Below are positions 1 to 9,088 of a stretch of 64,000 nt of DNA, piece after piece. This DNA comes from a virus, in IMG/VR virus record IMGVR_UViG_3300028829_004140, positions 1 through 64,000 of that record. The stretch is one strand, 5' to 3'. The position numbers and the translations under genes were made by a program. The notes below the pieces were generated by a model, which ran no database searches, was not told the DNA's origin, and was given only the letters and a program-made list of their open reading frames with translations. Numbering within the stretch: position 1 is the stretch's first letter; each line of letters begins with the position of its first letter.

Positions 1-1
1 T

Positions 2-208
2 TACTATACTGGCAATCTGGACTTCGTTTATTTTCCGAGAGATTATTTCCCGGTTAGTTACTTTCCGGGACTTGTTCCGCTCGATACTACGGAAGTTAGT
101 TTTACTTTCAAAATTCAGACTCAATCTGAGAAGAAATTGGGTATAAATAGAGAGAGCGAAGCAACTTTAAAAATCAATCGTCAACTAGAATTTAAACTAG
201 AAAGATAA
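2..208 (+). CDS. 3' end of an unknown protein, cut by the window start
   Basis: An open frame enters from the left edge and ends at TAA 206-208, giving the last 68 residues of a protein. The visible part is rich in aromatic and beta-branched residues (YFPRDYFPVSYFPGL) and ends in a charged tail (NRQLEFKLER). It runs into the next gene after 11 nt, in the same direction as the virion genes, so a virion protein is a reasonable guess. I do not recognise the family. A TTGGGTATAAATAG motif inside its last third may be the promoter for the following gene. Confidence 0.6.
   Translation, partial: YYTGNLDFVYFPRDYFPVSYFPGLVPLDTTEVSFTFKIQTQSEKKLGINRESEATLKINRQLEFKLER
137..150 (+). promoter_or_regulatory. 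candidate phage late promoter motif
   Basis: TTGGGTATAAATAG lies about 70 nt before the ATG at 220, inside the end of the preceding gene. It is one of five copies of TTGKGTATA-like sequence found ahead of plus-strand virion genes. The TATAAATA part resembles the T4-type late -10 element, but no factor binding it is known here. Confidence 0.35.
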
Positions 209-219
209 CAGGAGAAGTT

Positions 220-807
220 ATGGATTACCTTACAGATATTAAGCTATTAGAGGATATTGGAAAAACGGACGCAGAGATTGTAAATATTCTCAGTGGTAAA
301 ACCCAATCTCCAATCAAGATTTCCGATCTAGAAAACTTTTTCACTTTTGAAGATTTGGCAAGCAAAAACGCTATTACTTCAAACTGGGAAGGCGTTTTGA
401 TTGATGAAATCAATAACGATGTGTTTGGTTTAAGTACCGCCCTTGTGGAGCTTTTCAAGCATGTCAACAAAACCAGATCAGAGGTTATTGATACCACGGT
501 CGCTGAATGGGCCGAGAAATCTTGGCTTTTGACAAACGCTCTTGTGGCTGCCGGAATTATTACCAGTGGTCAGCAGGACGCATTTTACAACTTGGGTCGC
601 GGAAGAAGGCATGTGGGCTTGAACGAAGATGGTGTAAATTACTTGCGAACAAAATATAATGATGAAGAACTACCAAGGCTTGAAGCTGTTGGTCGTGTTA
701 ACGAAAGGGCCGGAGCTGCTCAACAAGCGGCACAAATAGCACTATTGTCTGAAAAAACTCCACAGGAAATTCTTGCTGACGCAGAAACTGCTTGGAATAA
801 TTCTTAA
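220..807 (+). CDS. unknown protein, probably virion-associated
   Basis: A 195-residue, mostly hydrophilic and helix-rich protein with no signal peptide or membrane segment. An ACAGGAGAAG ribosome-binding site sits 7 nt before the ATG, so the start is secure. The central segment (about residues 85-150) has a compact motif GRGRRHVGLNEDGV, and the C-terminus is Ala/Gln-rich and helical. It is the first complete gene of the fibre-like group that ends at 5536, so a head or fibre-attachment role is possible by position only. I do not recognise the family. Confidence 0.6.
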   Translation: MDYLTDIKLLEDIGKTDAEIVNILSGKTQSPIKISDLENFFTFEDLASKNAITSNWEGVLIDEINNDVFGLSTALVELFKHVNKTRSEVIDTTVAEWAEKSWLLTNALVAAGIITSGQQDAFYNLGRGRRHVGLNEDGVNYLRTKYNDEELPRLEAVGRVNERAGAAQQAAQIALLSEKTPQEILADAETAWNNS

Positions 808-831
808 TTCTTACAAATATGAGGTTAAGAT

Positions 832-2025
832 ATGACTGTTCCAAATGGTTATGTAAAATTTAATGCCGATACTGGTAGTGACACCTTGTCTAGCGGGCTT
901 GGTCCGTCTACCCCTCTTAATGGTTCTGCTGCCAGTACCACAGCATCCTCTTCAGTTGTAAATGGAATAGATACTACTGCCGTAACTGCCGGTGATTTAT
1001 TGTGGGTGCAATCTTCTTCTGGTCGCCAGTTTAGCATTATTGCCAGTGTTGATAGTACAACACAAGTAACCTGCGATGACACCTTCGATAATACGGAAAG
1101 CGGTAGAACTTGGGCTATAGGTGGAAAAAGAGCCACTCTGGACGATGCTAGTTCCCGTAGACTAACTTCTGGCGACATGGGGCAAACTTGGATCGAGCTT
1201 GAAACAGATCAAACTATCACTTCTGGTTTAGGCGTGGCTGGGGAATACGCAAGAATAAAATCTTCTGGTTCTACAAAAAAGACCATTACAATTTCCGGTG
1301 TTGGCGAATATATGTTCGTTAGAGGTACTTTCTATCTCAGGGATATAAAGATGCGAGCATTAGATAATAATGTATTCGCTGACGCTGGCGGTAATTCTAC
1401 CACGATGTTAAGAGCTAATGGTTGTGTAATCGGAGATCCTGATTATCCTTTTTCTGCTTTAGTTTCTTCAAATTGGTCTGTTAATTTTGATTTATATGAA
1501 ACTTTGATTCAAGAAATAAATCCCTCTGGCGATATTGCTGCGGGAAATACTTTGCTTGCTAGTAGACTAATGCTAGACAACTGCATTATGAAAAATTGTG
1601 GAAGATTTAATATGGTTGGCCCCGGAGGATCTCTGTTTGGTTTTAGAAATTCTATATTTATTGGGACTGGTGGCGATTTAAGTTCTGGTAATTATGGAAT
1701 TGTCGATGTTCAAAATTGTATATTCTACAACTATGACTCTGTATTTATTGGCGGATCTTGGCGATTTGAGATTTATAATTGTATTTTCCATACCGTTAAC
1801 AATATAGTCAAAGATATTTACAGTCGCCCAGAATTATATTTCGGTGTAAGAATTTACAATTCTTTTGGATATAATACTACCTCAAATACAATTACGTCTA
1901 AAGATGTAATCAGCTATACAGCATTAACAGAAGATCCTTTTGTGGATGTGTTTAATGATGACTTTAATATAAATAATACTACGGGGGGAGGAGCTGTTAT
2001 AAAAGCAGTCTCGCATCAGTTATGA
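832..2025 (+). CDS. beta-helix-like appendage protein, paralog A
   Basis: This 397-residue protein has two parts. Residues 1-110 contain Ser/Thr/Gly-rich beta sequence including DLLWVQSSSGRQF and GRTWAIGGKRATL. The rest consists of short strands with regularly spaced Asn/Cys turns (NCIMKNCGRF, NCIFYNYDS, NCIFHTVNN), typical of right-handed parallel beta-helix appendages. The first 110 residues are closely repeated at the start of the next gene, so the pair arose by tandem duplication. The stop overlaps the next start as ATGA. A GAGG site precedes the ATG. A role as a tailspike, fibre or head appendage is inferred; no catalytic motif is evident. Confidence 0.65.
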   Translation: MTVPNGYVKFNADTGSDTLSSGLGPSTPLNGSAASTTASSSVVNGIDTTAVTAGDLLWVQSSSGRQFSIIASVDSTTQVTCDDTFDNTESGRTWAIGGKRATLDDASSRRLTSGDMGQTWIELETDQTITSGLGVAGEYARIKSSGSTKKTITISGVGEYMFVRGTFYLRDIKMRALDNNVFADAGGNSTTMLRANGCVIGDPDYPFSALVSSNWSVNFDLYETLIQEINPSGDIAAGNTLLASRLMLDNCIMKNCGRFNMVGPGGSLFGFRNSIFIGTGGDLSSGNYGIVDVQNCIFYNYDSVFIGGSWRFEIYNCIFHTVNNIVKDIYSRPELYFGVRIYNSFGYNTTSNTITSKDVISYTALTEDPFVDVFNDDFNINNTTGGGAVIKAVSHQL

Positions 2026-3311
2026 CATTACCCAATGGAAATGTAATCTTAAATTCTTCTACTGGTAGCGATACACAGTCTAGTGGTTTAGGCCCCTCTA
2101 CAGCTGTATATGGATCTAATGCGTCTATAACGCTGGATAGCAACGTAGTTACCGGAATCGACACAACCGGCGTAACAGCAGGTGATCTTTTGTGGGTACA
2201 ATCTTCTGTCGGTAGGCAGTTTATTATAATAGCGAGTGTTGATAGTGCCACTCAGGTAACATGCGATGAAAATTTTAATGTAACGGAGTCGGGTAGAACT
2301 TGGGCGATAGGTGGAAAAAGGGCAACGCTAGACAATGCGGATCTTAGCACTATTTATGGTACTTATCCATATAATCACCCTGACCGGGAGTTGTGGATAG
2401 AGCTAGAAACTGATCAGACAATAACTTCTGCGATTGTTGGATACCAAGCAGCGGCTAGGATAAAATCCTCTACCGGAAGTGTAAAAACCATAACTCTGGC
2501 ATCTGGGTCTTCAACAGTTTATGTCTTCGGCATATCTAGCGTATTCTTAGACAGAATTAAAATCAGATGTGAAAACAGTGACCATTCGGTATTCTGGGGG
2601 TTAACGTCTGGAGGATGTAAAGCATATTTGTTTAATTGTGTTGTTGGGGAATCTTCTTATCCGATCAAAATGTTGGGTCATGGTGGCACTCAAGGGTCTA
2701 ACGTTTCTGCATTTAATACAAGATTTGAAAGCATAAAAATAACCCCCGCTTCTCAATTCGGTCTTGACAATGGCGATATGCACGGCTGGAACTGTGCTGT
2801 GAGGGCTAATGGTTGTTTGTTTTATAATTGCGGGAGTATTCATGGTTCTGGGTCTAACATAGATAATTATTTTGGAAGTACCAATATATATTCCCAGCTT
2901 ACAAATTGTATTTTTATAGGCGATGGGGTTACGGATTTATCTGGACCATATCTACCATCTTTTAAAAATTGCATTATAACAAACTATAGATATATAGGAA
3001 ACATAACGACCGACGCAGTTCCATACGCAACGATACAAACTTTTGGAAATATTAAAAATTGCTTAGTACATAATGTTGACTCTATATTAAATATAAACCC
3101 AAGCACGCTAGATATTAGAAGGTTGGATGTTACAGATAGTTTCTTTTATAACGTTGGTAGTTTTTCCAATGTGCAAAATATAGAGTCTTATATCGGTCTA
3201 GACAATACAACTTTAACGGCAGATCCGCTAGAGGTTATAAACGACACCGTTCAAATAAATAATTCTGTTGGTGGTGGCAACCTAGTACGAAATTCGGAGA
3301 TCAAACTGTGA
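2022..3311 (+). CDS. beta-helix-like appendage protein, paralog B
   Basis: This 429-residue protein is a tandem paralog of the upstream gene. It shares the N-terminal module (DLLWVQSSVGRQF, GRTWAIGGKRATLDNA), while its C-terminal repeats (NCVVGES, NCIFIGDG, NCIITNY, NCLVHNVD) have diverged. Conserved N-terminus with variable C-terminus is the usual pattern of phage appendages that share a mounting site but contact different ligands. It begins at an ATGA overlap with paralog A and ends in a GTGA overlap with the next gene, so all three are probably translated together. The exact location on the virion cannot be told from sequence. Confidence 0.65.
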   Translation: MTLPNGNVILNSSTGSDTQSSGLGPSTAVYGSNASITLDSNVVTGIDTTGVTAGDLLWVQSSVGRQFIIIASVDSATQVTCDENFNVTESGRTWAIGGKRATLDNADLSTIYGTYPYNHPDRELWIELETDQTITSAIVGYQAAARIKSSTGSVKTITLASGSSTVYVFGISSVFLDRIKIRCENSDHSVFWGLTSGGCKAYLFNCVVGESSYPIKMLGHGGTQGSNVSAFNTRFESIKITPASQFGLDNGDMHGWNCAVRANGCLFYNCGSIHGSGSNIDNYFGSTNIYSQLTNCIFIGDGVTDLSGPYLPSFKNCIITNYRYIGNITTDAVPYATIQTFGNIKNCLVHNVDSILNINPSTLDIRRLDVTDSFFYNVGSFSNVQNIESYIGLDNTTLTADPLEVINDTVQINNSVGGGNLVRNSEIKL

Positions 3312-5536
3312 CAACTATTTATACTTTTGCCAATTTAGCAGACGCAGACCAAGGGGCTAGAACAGACCTTCGCCCATTTGGACAGTTCTATGCTCCAACA
3401 TCTGTCGCCACCCAATGTTATAACGCCCTTTTTGGTAAGGGGAATTATGATGGGGCAGATAAAAATCTTGCCGCCAATTTTGAGATGCAGGATAATGATA
3501 ACACAACCTTGGTGAGAGACAGTAGCGGTAACGGAAGAGATGGATACTTTAAAGATAGATTTGGTACGTGGGGTGGAGAATATTCATTTGGTACAACTTC
3601 TGATCTTTCTTATGAAGATGGTCCCAAAGGTTATTTGCCTAGATCTTTACATGTTCCGGGCAAGGAGAGCGGCTATGATCCCGGAGAAATAGCGTTTGGG
3701 GTCGGTACCAGCACTAAAATAGACTGGGCCGATATACCAGAATCTCAGGGGATAACACTTATTGGATGGGCTAACATGGGTCCAAGTTTTTCTGGTATGC
3801 AAATGTTTAGAAGGCTTGCTCACCCCAACCCCTTAGCACCTTCTGATTATTATTTTGGAATTCATAGTCAAAACAATGCTGGCTGGACTGCTTTCACGGG
3901 TAGTACCGGTGACTACACTGGCAACAGTTTAACTGTTACTCCAAACACTGGTGTAAATAGACTACAGCCAGACACATGGTATCATGGTGCTTATGTTATT
4001 AAGGATCTTAACAGAAAAATATATCAAGATGGCGTGTTAAAGGTTGAAAGGCCGGATGGGGCAACGGTAGTATATAATATTAACGCCGGTTTTTATATTG
4101 GTGGAGGTGGTTATCTTGCTGGTGTTTCTATGTTTAGTCGCGAATTATCAGCAGATGAAATCTCAGAAGCCTATTCCGGCCCAGAGCCATACGCACAAGT
4201 AATGCCCACAATATCAGGCACGCCCGCCGTGGGAAGTTTCATTACAATCAACGCCGGAACTTGGAACTCACAATCCAACGGGACGATAAGATATACATAC
4301 AAAATGTATAGCTATAGCGATACCGCCGGTTCGGACGAAAGATTAGAAAAAGAAGTTACTACTTTTCTAACATCGCAGAAGATACTTCTTCGTGGGTCAT
4401 CAAGACTAGCGGGCCGCTATCTAAGATTCATTATTTCTGCTGAAAATGATGGCGGAACTGACCCGCTTGAAGTTTATGAAACATCTTATACTGCGGCTGT
4501 TGCTTCGGGATCTGAGCCAGCTTATGTTAGCTATAACGCTTTGTTTGGTTATGGAAAACATACACACGATCCAGAACTTCAAACACGCATGTTATTTGAT
4601 AGTGATCCAACACTAGAAGAATTTCAGCAATATGGCGATTGGACTGTTAATAATATAGCTTTAACTGACTCTAATTTAGTAGACGTTGGACCTACTTCGT
4701 ATTTAACTAAATCTTTTAATCAATCAGTGGTGGGTCAAAATATTACATTTAGTTCGCCTAATGCAGATTTAACATCTACTGGATACACTGCTGGTTCTTG
4801 GGTCAAGCTAGATGCGTATGAACCTGTCGGCATTTCTAATGTCATATCTATGGCAAATCATAGTGGTGGCTGGATAGGCTTGCGGGTATTTGCAACTGCC
4901 TATTTTGCAACTGGTGCAGTTAATCCGCCGGTTGGTTTTAGCTGGAATAACGAAGTTGGGCTTGGTGGCTGGGGACATATTGTAGGAAGGCTCGATACTA
5001 CCGGTTTTCAACAGCCTTCTACTGCCGAGATATACTTAAATGCCGAGTCTCAAGCTTCTTCATCTTCCGCTGGAAGTTGGCATATCCGGCCAACCTCTGG
5101 AGATCTTATGTATCGTATACCGGGCAACATGGCGGATTTTTGGTGGATTCAAAGAAGTTTATCTGACACAGAAATTTCAGAAACTTACACAGGCCCAGAA
5201 CCAGTTAATGTTGTCCCGGCATCTATTTCGGGCGATTTTAGAGTTGGCTATACGCTTTCCATTTCCTCTGGCGTATGGGACTCTCAAAACAACGGAATCA
5301 TGACTAAAACTTACCAATGGTATCGTGCAGACGATATTAATGGAACAAACTTAACAGCAATCGCTGGAGAAACTTCTTCAACATACACTTTAACAATAAA
5401 TGATTATAAAAAATATCTAACCGTTAAGGAAAGATCCAGCAATGACGGGGGCTATGATGAGCTTGAAGACACGTTTGCAACTTACACTTCCCAAATAGCT
5501 TTACGTGGCGGAATGTTGATGTTAAAGGCTGGATAA
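3308..5536 (+). CDS. fibre-like protein with two LamG-like and two Ig-like modules
   Basis: This 742-residue protein repeats one architecture twice. A LamG/concanavalin-like jelly roll (about residues 55-290, with RDSSGNGRDGYF and the terminal SRELSADEISEAYSGPEP) is followed by an Ig-like module (PTISGTPAVGSFITINAGTW). A second jelly roll (about 400-635, ending RSLSDTEISETYTGPEP) precedes a second Ig-like module (ASISGDFRVGYTLSISSGVW ... TYQWYRADD). Such modules usually bind carbohydrate and decorate phage fibres. The start is GTG at 3308, with GGAG 9 nt upstream and GTGA overlap with the previous stop. It lies upstream of the neck genes rather than after the tail tip, so it could be a head fibre or capsid decoration. 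Confidence 0.7.
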   Translation: MTTIYTFANLADADQGARTDLRPFGQFYAPTSVATQCYNALFGKGNYDGADKNLAANFEMQDNDNTTLVRDSSGNGRDGYFKDRFGTWGGEYSFGTTSDLSYEDGPKGYLPRSLHVPGKESGYDPGEIAFGVGTSTKIDWADIPESQGITLIGWANMGPSFSGMQMFRRLAHPNPLAPSDYYFGIHSQNNAGWTAFTGSTGDYTGNSLTVTPNTGVNRLQPDTWYHGAYVIKDLNRKIYQDGVLKVERPDGATVVYNINAGFYIGGGGYLAGVSMFSRELSADEISEAYSGPEPYAQVMPTISGTPAVGSFITINAGTWNSQSNGTIRYTYKMYSYSDTAGSDERLEKEVTTFLTSQKILLRGSSRLAGRYLRFIISAENDGGTDPLEVYETSYTAAVASGSEPAYVSYNALFGYGKHTHDPELQTRMLFDSDPTLEEFQQYGDWTVNNIALTDSNLVDVGPTSYLTKSFNQSVVGQNITFSSPNADLTSTGYTAGSWVKLDAYEPVGISNVISMANHSGGWIGLRVFATAYFATGAVNPPVGFSWNNEVGLGGWGHIVGRLDTTGFQQPSTAEIYLNAESQASSSSAGSWHIRPTSGDLMYRIPGNMADFWWIQRSLSDTEISETYTGPEPVNVVPASISGDFRVGYTLSISSGVWDSQNNGIMTKTYQWYRADDINGTNLTAIAGETSSTYTLTINDYKKYLTVKERSSNDGGYDELEDTFATYTSQIALRGGMLMLKAG

Positions 5537-5541
5537 TTTAT

Positions 5542-5572
5542 TTTTTACAATTACAACCCTTAAATGTAAAAA
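5542..5572. repeat. AT-rich inverted repeat between fibre and neck genes
   Basis: TTTTTACA (5542-5549) and TGTAAAAA (5565-5572) form an eight-pair stem around a 15 nt loop, just after the fibre gene stop. The stem is too AT-rich for a convincing intrinsic terminator. It immediately precedes the candidate promoter at 5574. Confidence 0.3.
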
Positions 5573-5573
5573 T

Positions 5574-5590
5574 TTGGGTATAACTATTTA
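5574..5590 (+). promoter_or_regulatory. candidate phage late promoter motif
   Basis: TTGGGTATAACTATTTA lies in the 102 nt gap between the fibre gene and the first neck gene, about 55 nt before the ATG at 5639. It matches the motif seen ahead of the tail tube, tape measure and 28993 genes. It would start a neck-tail transcript. Confidence 0.4.
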
Positions 5591-5638
5591 TAATCAAGAA
5601 AGTTTTATCGCTACCCTGTATAGCCTAGAGAGAAGAAA

Positions 5639-5965
5639 ATGACATGTTCGGAAGAAGAACTACATTATAATGATGTTGGAACTGTGTTTCTAGTTACCAT
5701 GAATGATTGCGTTTCTGGTACTTCCACCGTTCTAAATATATCGTCCGCTTCTTCTTTGCAGCTTATTTTAAAATCACCCTCTGGAGTTTCATCAACAAAA
5801 AATGCGGTTCTGGATTCAGACGGAACTGATGGGAAAATGAAGTATACCAGCGTAGCGGGAGATCTAAACGAAATAGGAACTTGGAGAATTCAGGCAAAAA
5901 TACAAATTCTCGATGGAGTTTTTAGATCAAATATAGATACGTTCAAAGTATACGAAAACCTATAG
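5639..5965 (+). CDS. small Ig-like virion protein
   Basis: A 108-residue all-beta protein with alternating hydrophobic strands (SLQLILKSPSG, WRIQAKIQILDG), suggesting an Ig-like sandwich. The shape recalls the short N-terminal domains of baseplate-upper-protein-type virion proteins, but that is not a firm match. The ATG is preceded by AGAGAGAAG. It is the first gene after the candidate promoter at 5574 and sits 9 nt before a probable connector protein, so it is probably a neck or head-tail interface component. Confidence 0.5.
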   Translation: MTCSEEELHYNDVGTVFLVTMNDCVSGTSTVLNISSASSLQLILKSPSGVSSTKNAVLDSDGTDGKMKYTSVAGDLNEIGTWRIQAKIQILDGVFRSNIDTFKVYENL

Positions 5966-5974
5966 GGTAATTAT

Positions 5975-6481
5975 ATGTCGTGGCAAGTAGATATGGTTTT
6001 AATGTTAAGGTCTATAATTGGAGATCTTGATGGTTTAAAATATACGGATGAGCGTTTAAAGCAGGTTTTAGTGATAGGAGCTTATAATGTTCAGAATGAG
6101 GCCAGCTTTGCAAATACTTATGTGGCTAGTGTGGGGCAGGTTTCTCTTTCTCCCGATCCAATTAACACAGGAGATTCGGACTTCGCCGTTTTAAGCGTTT
6201 ATAAAAGTGCCTGTATTCTTATAGGTAGTGAAGTAAAAACAGAATCAGCAAACGCGATTTCTATTAAAGATGGACCTTCTGCAATTGACCTAAGAGGTGT
6301 TAGCGGAAGTTTGTCTGCGTTGTTTAACAGTATTTGTGCAAAATATGATGAGATGCTGACAAAATACCAATATGAAAGCGGCAATGGAGATGGAACACCT
6401 GTTGGAACTGCCGTTCTCGGTCCTTATAGCCCCGGTAGTTGGGGCGTTGCCCAGAACCGTAATAATGGCGGTTTTTATTAA
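5975..6481 (+). CDS. probable head-tail connector/adaptor protein
   Basis: A 168-residue protein starting with a helical segment LRSIIGDLDGLKYTDERL and continuing through helices (SVYKSACILIGSE, LSALFNSICAKYDEML) to a Gly/Asn-rich flexible tail. The layout (N-terminal helix bundle about residues 5-135, then an extended tail) fits the adaptor proteins that sit under the portal in long-tailed phages. The position just ahead of the tail-completion and tube genes agrees. No motif proves it, so the call rests mainly on size, helix pattern and order. Confidence 0.5.
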   Translation: MSWQVDMVLMLRSIIGDLDGLKYTDERLKQVLVIGAYNVQNEASFANTYVASVGQVSLSPDPINTGDSDFAVLSVYKSACILIGSEVKTESANAISIKDGPSAIDLRGVSGSLSALFNSICAKYDEMLTKYQYESGNGDGTPVGTAVLGPYSPGSWGVAQNRNNGGFY

Positions 6482-6505
6482 CATTTACCTAACTGGAGAA
6501 AAGAT

Positions 6506-6943
6506 ATGGCTTCTGTAAAAATTATTGGCGGGAATGGGTTTAATGAAGGGGGTGCTGTTACTTTTGCAACACCTACCGGAGTTGTTTCAGAACTTACTAA
6601 TCCCGCTCTAAATAGACAAGACCTTCCGCGAGATTACAAAATGTATGGCATAGTGGAATACGCAGTTATCTCTGCTGGGGCTGTCACTCAACAAATTAGA
6701 GCTGGCATAGAAGGAAGACAAATAGAGGTTTTATCTTATGCCTTTGTTTGTGATGATACTACTTTGGTAACATTTAAATCTGATACTACGGCTATATCTG
6801 GAGATTTTCCTATTGCCACAAATGGTGGTATATCTTCACCATCCGGTGATGATGGTGTTATGATTACCGCTGTTGGAGAGGATTTAAACATAACAAATTC
6901 GGTAGGAAATATTGCAGGTCATGTGACATACAGGATTATTTAA
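6506..6943 (+). CDS. small beta-rich virion protein (possible decoration protein)
   Basis: A 145-residue protein of predicted beta structure ending GEDLNITNSVGNIAGHVTYRII. A C-terminus of the form 'LNI.NS.GN.AGHVTY' is recurrent in small phage capsid-decoration or fibre-cap proteins with a jelly-roll-like fold, but I cannot assign the family. AACTGGAGAA provides a strong ribosome-binding site. The stop overlaps the next ATG (TAATG). Confidence 0.5.
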   Translation: MASVKIIGGNGFNEGGAVTFATPTGVVSELTNPALNRQDLPRDYKMYGIVEYAVISAGAVTQQIRAGIEGRQIEVLSYAFVCDDTTLVTFKSDTTAISGDFPIATNGGISSPSGDDGVMITAVGEDLNITNSVGNIAGHVTYRII

Positions 6944-7458
6944 TGGCTATCAATATACCAAGTGGTGTTTTTGACGTATACAATGATGCTATTCTTCTTT
7001 TTACAAGGTCTGCTAAATTAGTATATCCTGAATTTAAAGAGGATTGCCCTAATTGTATACTTGGTTCAATGGGTACAAGAAATAGATCTGTTAGTATTTA
7101 TCAAGCGGGTGGTCCTTACCCTTTTGAAAGAGGTATGCCATGTCCTTACTGTGGGGGCAAGGGTTATAAAGCAACAGAGTCTACGGATACTGTTACGTTA
7201 AGAATTTACTGGGATAGGAAAAGCTGGGTAAAAACCGGTGCTGAGATAAATATTCCAGACGGAGGAATTCAAACCATTGCATACCTTTCAGACCTTGATA
7301 AAATAGAGAAGTGTAAGTATATGATTCCTTCTTATGACGGAATAGAAAACTACGATACTAATGCTAGATATGAAAAATCAGGAACTTCTTTTCCTCAAGG
7401 TTTTAAGCAAAATAAAACGAAATACGTTGTCACATTTTGGACAAGGGCTTCTTCGTAA
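6943..7458 (+). CDS. zinc-binding neck/tail-completion candidate
   Basis: A 171-residue protein with two Cys pairs, C35-x2-C38 (DCPNC) and C67-x2-C70 in CPYCGGKGY. This is the pattern of a small zinc ribbon like those in DnaJ-type cysteine-rich modules. The rest is beta-rich (TVTLRIYWDRKSW). Metal-bound proteins of this size occur in the neck region of long-tailed phages, and the neighbours fit that. Its stop overlaps the start of the next gene by one base (TAATG at 7456-7460). Confidence 0.5.
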   Translation: MAINIPSGVFDVYNDAILLFTRSAKLVYPEFKEDCPNCILGSMGTRNRSVSIYQAGGPYPFERGMPCPYCGGKGYKATESTDTVTLRIYWDRKSWVKTGAEINIPDGGIQTIAYLSDLDKIEKCKYMIPSYDGIENYDTNARYEKSGTSFPQGFKQNKTKYVVTFWTRASS

Positions 7459-8078
7459 TGATAAGAAAGACGAGTGTAAAATTAGTAGAGACCAATAACC
7501 AGTTCAAAAAGAAGGTAAACAAGGCGATAGCAGAAGATGCTAATAAAAATGTTCCTAAAAAAATTCCAAAAATAAGTAGTGACATCAAACCTCTTGTTTC
7601 TGCGGCTCTTTTATCTAGTCCAGAAATTTTATCTTTACAAAGTGGAATTCTTCGTTCGGAGTTTGGTCTTGAACAAGACCCTACTCAAGATATCATAGGT
7701 GCTATTCTTTCTAGTTTAAAAGTTCAATATTTTCCAATAAGTTCGAAAAACTTAACAGGGGGATTGAGAATTGTTATGCAGCCTTCCAGTTTTGAAAATC
7801 TTTTATCTCTAGATGTCGCTCAACAGTCAATAAAGGATGGAAGTATTCCTTGGTTGCAATGGTTGTTGACGTTAGGTGATTCTATTATCATAGTTGATTT
7901 TGGAGTTCAGTTTGGTGCCTATCCAGAATCTAGAACTGGTTCGGCCAGAATGAGTAGAAAATTTGCTCCTTATAAGGTAAATAACTCTTTTTCTGGAACA
8001 AGAGATGATAATTTTATAACTAGGGCTGTGGCTAAAATAGAACCACAGATTACAAGGATACTTAAAGGAGCTTTCTAA
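7458..8078 (+). CDS. probable tail-completion/neck protein
   Basis: A 206-residue protein with a basic helical N-terminus, a hydrophobic stretch SIPWLQWLLTLGDSIIIVDF, and a C-terminus NNSFSGTRDDNFITRAVAKI. The order and the 'FxGT..DNFITRA' ending resemble minor tail-completion proteins of siphoviruses; the call is provisional. I chose ATG 7458, which forms TAATG with the previous stop. An in-frame TTG at 7437 would add seven residues without a better ribosome-binding site. The stop overlaps the next ATG (TAATG). Confidence 0.5.
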   Translation: MIRKTSVKLVETNNQFKKKVNKAIAEDANKNVPKKIPKISSDIKPLVSAALLSSPEILSLQSGILRSEFGLEQDPTQDIIGAILSSLKVQYFPISSKNLTGGLRIVMQPSSFENLLSLDVAQQSIKDGSIPWLQWLLTLGDSIIIVDFGVQFGAYPESRTGSARMSRKFAPYKVNNSFSGTRDDNFITRAVAKIEPQITRILKGAF

Positions 8079-9064
8079 TGCCCGGAGACAATACAACAAA
8101 ACTTAATTTAGCTTGGGGCCAAGATAAGGCTACAGATATAACTTTGTCAGAGCTTGTTTTAGATAATTTTGTAAATTTTTACGACTGGGGATTGTTAGAT
8201 AAGGGTGGATTTTACAACATAAATATTCCCCAAAGTGGTATATATGGCGGAGATCGTCACAGATTAAGGCTCGTAGATTCTCCTAATTACAATGACGGTC
8301 AGGTTTGGGAGGGGTATCGACAGAACTGGGTTTGGGAGGGTAGTGGTAGTGTAGACGGTACTACCGAACAGCCTATTACTCCATCTGGTGTATTTGTTGA
8401 CGGTTCCTTTTATGCTGTTGATAATGTTACAAAGCCGTTTTACATTGATTATGATTTGGGAAGAGTTGTTTTCGATTCTGCCGAACCTACCACAAGCGAG
8501 GTCACTATCGCATATAGCCATAAAAGGGTTCAAGTAGTTCCAGCCAAGGGTATATCTTGGTTCCAGCAATTGCAAACCAATTCATTTAGAAACGAGTCTG
8601 ATTTTCAGGTTTATGGTTCTGGTGGATGGGTTCATTTAGGGCAGACAAGAGTTCAGCTCCCGGCTATAGCTGTTGAGGTAGTTCCTGCTCAAAGTACCAA
8701 AGGTTATCAGCTTGGTGGTGGTCAATGGGTAAGACCAGATGTTGTGTTTTATATTATGAGTGAAAATCACTGGGAAACGGTAAATCTGATGGATACTGTG
8801 ATTTCTCAGAACGATAGAGCAATAAAATTATACGATTCTACACAGGTAGCGGCTTCTGGTGTTTCTCCTTACACTTTTGAAAACGGTAGGCAGAGAGAGT
8901 TAAGAGATCATGCTAGAGCTAGTGGTATTTATCCTAGTTTGGTTGAAAACTATCCTTATAGAAAGTGCTGGATTAATAATTCTAAGGGAAATGCAATTAC
9001 GCAGCTTTCTGTTGATCTTTATATGGGGGTTGCTCGTTGTTCTACGGAAATTGGGCCTGTTTAG
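8078..9064 (+). CDS. virion structural protein next to the tail tube
   Basis: A 328-residue acidic, beta-rich protein with many aromatic residues (WEGYRQNWVWEG) and an ordered beta core around residues 100-200 (KPFYIDYDLGRVVFDS). No enzyme motif is present. It lies between the tail-completion gene and the tail tube, where tail-terminator or connector proteins are expected. It is too short for a contractile sheath. AAAGGAGC is the ribosome-binding site, overlapping the end of the preceding gene. Confidence 0.5.
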   Translation: MPGDNTTKLNLAWGQDKATDITLSELVLDNFVNFYDWGLLDKGGFYNINIPQSGIYGGDRHRLRLVDSPNYNDGQVWEGYRQNWVWEGSGSVDGTTEQPITPSGVFVDGSFYAVDNVTKPFYIDYDLGRVVFDSAEPTTSEVTIAYSHKRVQVVPAKGISWFQQLQTNSFRNESDFQVYGSGGWVHLGQTRVQLPAIAVEVVPAQSTKGYQLGGGQWVRPDVVFYIMSENHWETVNLMDTVISQNDRAIKLYDSTQVAASGVSPYTFENGRQRELRDHARASGIYPSLVENYPYRKCWINNSKGNAITQLSVDLYMGVARCSTEIGPV

Positions 9065-9071
9065 TTGATTT

Positions 9072-9088
9072 TTGTGTATATATTATTA
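9072..9088 (+). promoter_or_regulatory. candidate phage late promoter motif
   Basis: TTGTGTATATATTATTA lies in the 67 nt gap before the tail tube gene, about 50 nt ahead of its ATG. A separate promoter is sensible here because tube subunits are needed in many copies. It shares TTGKGTATA with four other sites. Confidence 0.45.

Noticed and set aside
5565-5621. Second promoter-like string CTGTATAGCC near 5615
   Set aside because: It lacks the TTGKGTATA context and is too close to the start codon to leave a proper leader.
8078-9064. Contractile tail sheath
   Set aside because: At 328 residues it is shorter than known sheaths and shows no sheath-like C-terminal domain.
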